From NCBI GenBank assembly GCA_019635755.1, contig JAHBYW010000006.1, positions 192,001 through 256,000 on the forward strand: 64,000 nucleotides of DNA, read 5' to 3'. Shown here one piece after another: positions 60,906 through 64,000 of this stretch; positions within the stretch are counted from its first letter, which is position 1, and the number at the start of each line of letters is the position of its first letter. The position numbers and the translations under genes are program-made. The notes beneath the pieces were generated by a model that saw only the letters and a list, made by a program, of their open reading frames with translations, searched no databases and was not told the DNA's origin. This stretch comes from Rhizobiaceae bacterium. GTDB taxonomy: Bacteria; Pseudomonadota; Alphaproteobacteria; Rhizobiales; Rhizobiaceae.

Positions 60906-62795
60906 ATGACCATCGCCGAAAAGCTGCCGCCCCAGCAGGTCGTGGACGGCTATTCCTTCAACGCCGATCTCGCCAAGGAACCCTTCTTCTTCGACTGTTG
61001 CGACACGCTGGTGAAGCTGTTTGCCCAGCGCTGCAAGGACCTCGGCCCGAAGATCGCGCACCGCGAGAAGGACTTCGGCATCTGGCTGTCCTATTCGTGG
61101 ACCGACTTCTACGACCACGCGCGCCTTATCGGCCTGGGCCTCGTCTCGCTCGGCCTGAAGCGCGGCGAAGTCGTGTCGATCCTGTCCGAAGACAACAAGG
61201 AGTGGATCTACACTGACCTCGGCGTGCAGTCGGTCGGCGGCATCCCGTCCGGCGTCTACACGACCGACTCGGCGAAGCAGCTCGCGTATCTCGTGAACGA
61301 TTCCGACAGCCGCTTCCTGTTCGTCGAGAACGACGAACAGCTGGACAAGTATCTCTCCGTGCGCGACCGCATGCCCGGGGTGACCAGGGTCATCGTCTTC
61401 GACCGGGAAAGCCTGCACGGCTTTTCGGACGACAAGGTGATCTTCCTCGACGACCTCTACCGGATCGGCCGCGATTTCCTGAAGGCGAACCCGAACCGGT
61501 TCGAGGAGGAGATCGCGAAGTCCTCGCCCAAGGACACCGCCCTTCTGGTCTACACCTCGGGCACGACCGGACCGCCCAAGGGCGCCGAGATCAGCCACAG
61601 CAACATCATCGCCTCGATCGCGGGCACGGTGCTGACGCTGCCTGTCCGCGGCAGCGAGGAGCAGGTCTGCTTTCTGCCGCTCTGCCACATCCTGGAGCGG
61701 CTGATCTCGGTCTTCATTCCGATCGGCATGCGGTCGACGGTCAACTTCGCCGAAAGCCCCGAGACGGTGTTCGACAATGTGCGCGAGGTGAGCCCGCATG
61801 TCTTCACGGCGGTGCCGCGCGTCTGGGAGAAGATCTACTCCCGCGTCGCGATCATGGCGAACGACGCCACGGCCGTCGGCCGCTGGGCCTACCGCAGCGC
61901 CATCGCGGCCGGGTCGAAGCGGGCCGAGTATCTCGAAAGCCGCGAGCGCGTGCCGCTGGCGACCGCGCTTGCCTACGCCTTCTGGGATTTCGCGGTGCTG
62001 CGCAACATGCGCCAGCTCCTCGGCCTGCAGCGCCTGCGCCGCGGCACGACGGGCGCGGCGCCGATCTCCCCCGATCTCATCAAATGGTACCGGGCGATCG
62101 GGGTGACGCTGCTCGAAGGCTACGGCATGACGGAGAGCTCCGGCGTCATCTCGGTCAACACGATCGAGGACTTCAAGACGGGTTCGATCGGCAAGGTCGT
62201 GCCCGGTGGCGACGTTCGCATCGCCGCCGACGGCGAGATCCAGTACCGCGGCGGCAACGTCTTCAAGGGCTATTGGAAGAAGCCGGAGAAGACCGCCGAG
62301 ACGATCCTGCCGGGAGGTTGGCTGAGAACGGGCGACATCGGCCGCATCGACAACCAGGGGTTCCTCTCGATCACCGGCCGAGTCAAGGACATCATCATCA
62401 CGGCGGGCGGCAAGAACATCACGCCGGCGGAGATCGAGAACCGTCTGAAGTTCTCGCCTTACATCTCCGACGCCGTGGTCATCGGCGACAAGCGGAAGTA
62501 CCTCACCTGCCTGATCATGATCGACCAGGAGAACGTCGAGAAGTTCGCGCAGGACAAGCGCGTGCCCTTCGGCGACTTCAAGTCGCTCTGCGCGGCGAAG
62601 GAGGTGCGCGACCTGATCGCCGAGGTGGTGGCGGAAACCAACCGCGAATTTGCACGCGTCGAACAGATCAAGGAGTTCCGTCTGATCGACGTGCTGCTCA
62701 CCGCGGAGGACGAGGAGCTGACGGCGACGATGAAGCTCAAGCGCGGCTTCGTCGAGACCAAGCACAAGAGGCTCATTGACGAGATGTACGGCTGA
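60906..62795 (+). CDS. Long-chain-type acyl-CoA synthetase (AMP-binding)
   Basis: 629 residues, FAA1-like. YTSGTTGPPKGAEISHSN, LLEGYGMTESSGVI, WLRTGDIGRIDNQGFLSITGRVKDIIITAGGKNITPAEIEN and the C-terminal Lys in TMKLKRGFVE are visible. AAGGAGG lies 6 bases before the ATG at 60906; the upstream in-frame extension is out of family. The membrane-type large fold (like FadD15/FAA1) suggests medium to long or hydroxylated acids. In this operon it most likely forms the CoA ester of the imported acid. Confidence 0.9.
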   Translation: MTIAEKLPPQQVVDGYSFNADLAKEPFFFDCCDTLVKLFAQRCKDLGPKIAHREKDFGIWLSYSWTDFYDHARLIGLGLVSLGLKRGEVVSILSEDNKEWIYTDLGVQSVGGIPSGVYTTDSAKQLAYLVNDSDSRFLFVENDEQLDKYLSVRDRMPGVTRVIVFDRESLHGFSDDKVIFLDDLYRIGRDFLKANPNRFEEEIAKSSPKDTALLVYTSGTTGPPKGAEISHSNIIASIAGTVLTLPVRGSEEQVCFLPLCHILERLISVFIPIGMRSTVNFAESPETVFDNVREVSPHVFTAVPRVWEKIYSRVAIMANDATAVGRWAYRSAIAAGSKRAEYLESRERVPLATALAYAFWDFAVLRNMRQLLGLQRLRRGTTGAAPISPDLIKWYRAIGVTLLEGYGMTESSGVISVNTIEDFKTGSIGKVVPGGDVRIAADGEIQYRGGNVFKGYWKKPEKTAETILPGGWLRTGDIGRIDNQGFLSITGRVKDIIITAGGKNITPAEIENRLKFSPYISDAVVIGDKRKYLTCLIMIDQENVEKFAQDKRVPFGDFKSLCAAKEVRDLIAEVVAETNREFARVEQIKEFRLIDVLLTAEDEELTATMKLKRGFVETKHKRLIDEMYG

Positions 62796-62833
62796 GTGCC
62801 GTGCGGGAACCAAAAAAGAAGGAGGAAATGCCA

Positions 62834-64000
62834 ATGAAATACAGATCGAACAGGCTCCTGCTGTCGGCCGTGCTGGCCGCCGGCATGGCGGGCGCGGCGT
62901 ACGCGCAGGAGGTGCAGGGCGTCACCGACACCGAAATCCTGATCGGCTCCAACGGAGACCTGTCGGGCGTGTTCGCGGCGTTCAACGTGCAGGCCATCAA
63001 GGCCGCGCAGCTCTACTTCGACGAGGTCAACGCCAAGGGCGGCGTGCACGGGCGCACGATCCGCTTCATCGTCGAGGACCATCAGTACCAGATCCCGAAG
63101 GCGCAGCAGAACTTCAACAAGCTCGTCAATTCGGACAAGGTGTTCGCGATGGTGCTGAACCTCGGTACCCCGCACAACATCGCCGGTTTCCAGATGATGG
63201 AGCCGAAGAAGATCGCCAACATCTCGCCGCTGTCGGCCGGCCGACAGATGATCGAAGGCGACATCACCTACAAGTACACCGGCAGCTCGTCCTACTACGA
63301 CCAGCTGCGCGCCGGCATCCGCCACCTCGCCAAGGACAAGGGCGCGACCAAGATCTGCGCGATGTACTTCCCGCAGGACTACGGCAAGGAAGTCGAGGAA
63401 GGCACCAAGGAGGAGACCGCCGCGCTCGGGCTCGAATTCGCCGCCGAGACGGTGCACCGGCCCGACGAGCAGGAGTTCGTCGGCTCCGTCACCAAGCTGC
63501 GCGAAGCCGGCTGCCAGGTCATCGCCATCGGCCTGACTCCCGGCCAGATCCCGCGGGTGATCGGTACCGCCAAGCAGCTCGGCTGGACCGACGTCTCGTT
63601 CATCGGCTGCTCGGCCGGTTTCCACACCGTGCTGTCCAAGGTGCCCGGCGGCGTCATGGAAGGTTACTACGCCGCGGCCGGCTGGTCCGACCTGGAGGCC
63701 CGGATGGACAATCCGGAGCTGAAAGCGTGGGCCGAGTCGTTCCAGGCGAAGTACAGCGAGCCGCCGGCGACCGCCGCGCAGCTTGGTCGCTCCGCCGCCG
63801 GCACACTGGTGGCCGGCCTCGAGGCCGCCGGCAAGGACCTGACGCCGGAGTCGTTCCAGAAGGGGATGGAAAGCCTCTCGTTCCATGACTCGATCATGGA
63901 CATCGACGTCAAGTACGGCCCTGGCGACCATCAGGGCGCCGACGGCGTGATCATCTCGCAGATCAACGGCGGCAAGTGGGGCGAAGTCGCCCGGGTCGAT
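62834..64000 (+). CDS. Liv-type ABC transporter substrate-binding protein (C-terminus off right edge)
   Basis: About 389 residues are present; the gene runs off the right edge. The signal peptide (MKYRSNRLLLSAVLAAGMAGAAYAQ) is followed by the type I binding-protein fold: GVTDTEILIGSNGDLSGVFAAFN, DEVNAKGGVHGRTIRFIVEDHQYQIPKAQQNFNKLV, and MYFPQDYGKEVEEG. The start at 62834 has GGAGG 8 bases upstream; the in-frame ATG at 62828 is too close to it. It completes the LivHMGF importer. The ligand is inferred to be the substrate of the acyl-CoA ligase. Confidence 0.9.
   Translation, partial: MKYRSNRLLLSAVLAAGMAGAAYAQEVQGVTDTEILIGSNGDLSGVFAAFNVQAIKAAQLYFDEVNAKGGVHGRTIRFIVEDHQYQIPKAQQNFNKLVNSDKVFAMVLNLGTPHNIAGFQMMEPKKIANISPLSAGRQMIEGDITYKYTGSSSYYDQLRAGIRHLAKDKGATKICAMYFPQDYGKEVEEGTKEETAALGLEFAAETVHRPDEQEFVGSVTKLREAGCQVIAIGLTPGQIPRVIGTAKQLGWTDVSFIGCSAGFHTVLSKVPGGVMEGYYAAAGWSDLEARMDNPELKAWAESFQAKYSEPPATAAQLGRSAAGTLVAGLEAAGKDLTPESFQKGMESLSFHDSIMDIDVKYGPGDHQGADGVIISQINGGKWGEVARVD

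Noticed and set aside
60759-62834. Long antisense frame over the acyl-CoA ligase gene
   Set aside because: Shadow of a real coding region; no start context or domain.

Overview
The window is GC-rich chromosomal DNA from an alphaproteobacterium, most likely of the Hyphomicrobiales/Rhizobiales (Mesorhizobium-Phyllobacteriaceae type). The evidence is a soxBDAG sarcosine oxidase operon, a split pntAA/pntAB/pntB transhydrogenase preceded by an aa3-oxidase subunit IV gene, a fused indolepyruvate ferredoxin oxidoreductase, an S21 protein of the rhizobial type, CtrA-type boxes (TTAA-N7-TTAAC), EcfG-type stress promoters (GGAAC-N16-CGTT) and the extragenic palindromes common in this group. Almost all sequence is coding. 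I see no phage, transposase, CRISPR array, rRNA or complete tRNA.

Layout. 0-13 kb: a radical-SAM DNA-repair-type protein (cut by the left edge), a small DUF3606-like protein, a PuuA-like glutamine-synthetase homologue and a class III aminotransferase, a WD40 protein paired with a COG0523 metallochaperone GTPase, MarR and LacI regulators, two related small exported proteins with a duplicated EcfG promoter module, a 2-hydroxyacid dehydrogenase, an Inh-like exported protein and a PuuD amidase. 12.5-18.3 kb: a TakP-type TRAP transporter whose binding protein converges on its two membrane subunits, an orphan LivH permease, and a CGNR regulator overlapping a lipoprotein gene. 18.5-30.6 kb: indolepyruvate oxidoreductase, a membrane GGDEF-EAL protein next to a FeeM-type N-acyltransferase, a DUF3096 micro-protein, an orphan amino-acid/amide binding protein, oxidase subunit IV and the transhydrogenase operon. 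30.6-37.4 kb: a membrane-interrupted alpha/beta hydrolase, an OhrR-like repressor divergent from another hydrolase, an MFS exporter, a VOC protein, a TPR lipoprotein and rpsU.

37.5-41 kb holds a compact dlt-like cassette: a DltA-like adenylating enzyme, an MBOAT/DltB-like membrane protein and a carrier protein. It is driven from a promoter with a consensus CtrA box. After it come an Fsr-like exporter and a cytoplasmic-looking GH19 plus M15-like cell-wall hydrolase. 43.9-49.9 kb is the sarcosine oxidase operon, unusually carrying two tandem exported DUF2511/YebY-like genes between soxB and soxD.

49.9-64 kb is a divergent catabolic regulon around a TetR gene with a 20-bp operator palindrome. 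One side encodes SDR, MaoC, an ACAD10/11-type APH-like kinase and a second SDR. The other encodes an ACAD11-type acyl-CoA dehydrogenase, two MDR oxidoreductases, LivHMGF, an acyl-CoA ligase and a binding protein (cut by the right edge). The kinase, dehydrogenase, SDR and ligase set parallels the Pseudomonas putida levulinate (lva) pathway, so I infer uptake, CoA activation and phosphorylation-dependent catabolism of a 4-hydroxy- or 4-oxo-acid. This regulon and the dlt-like cassette are the two most interesting systems here.
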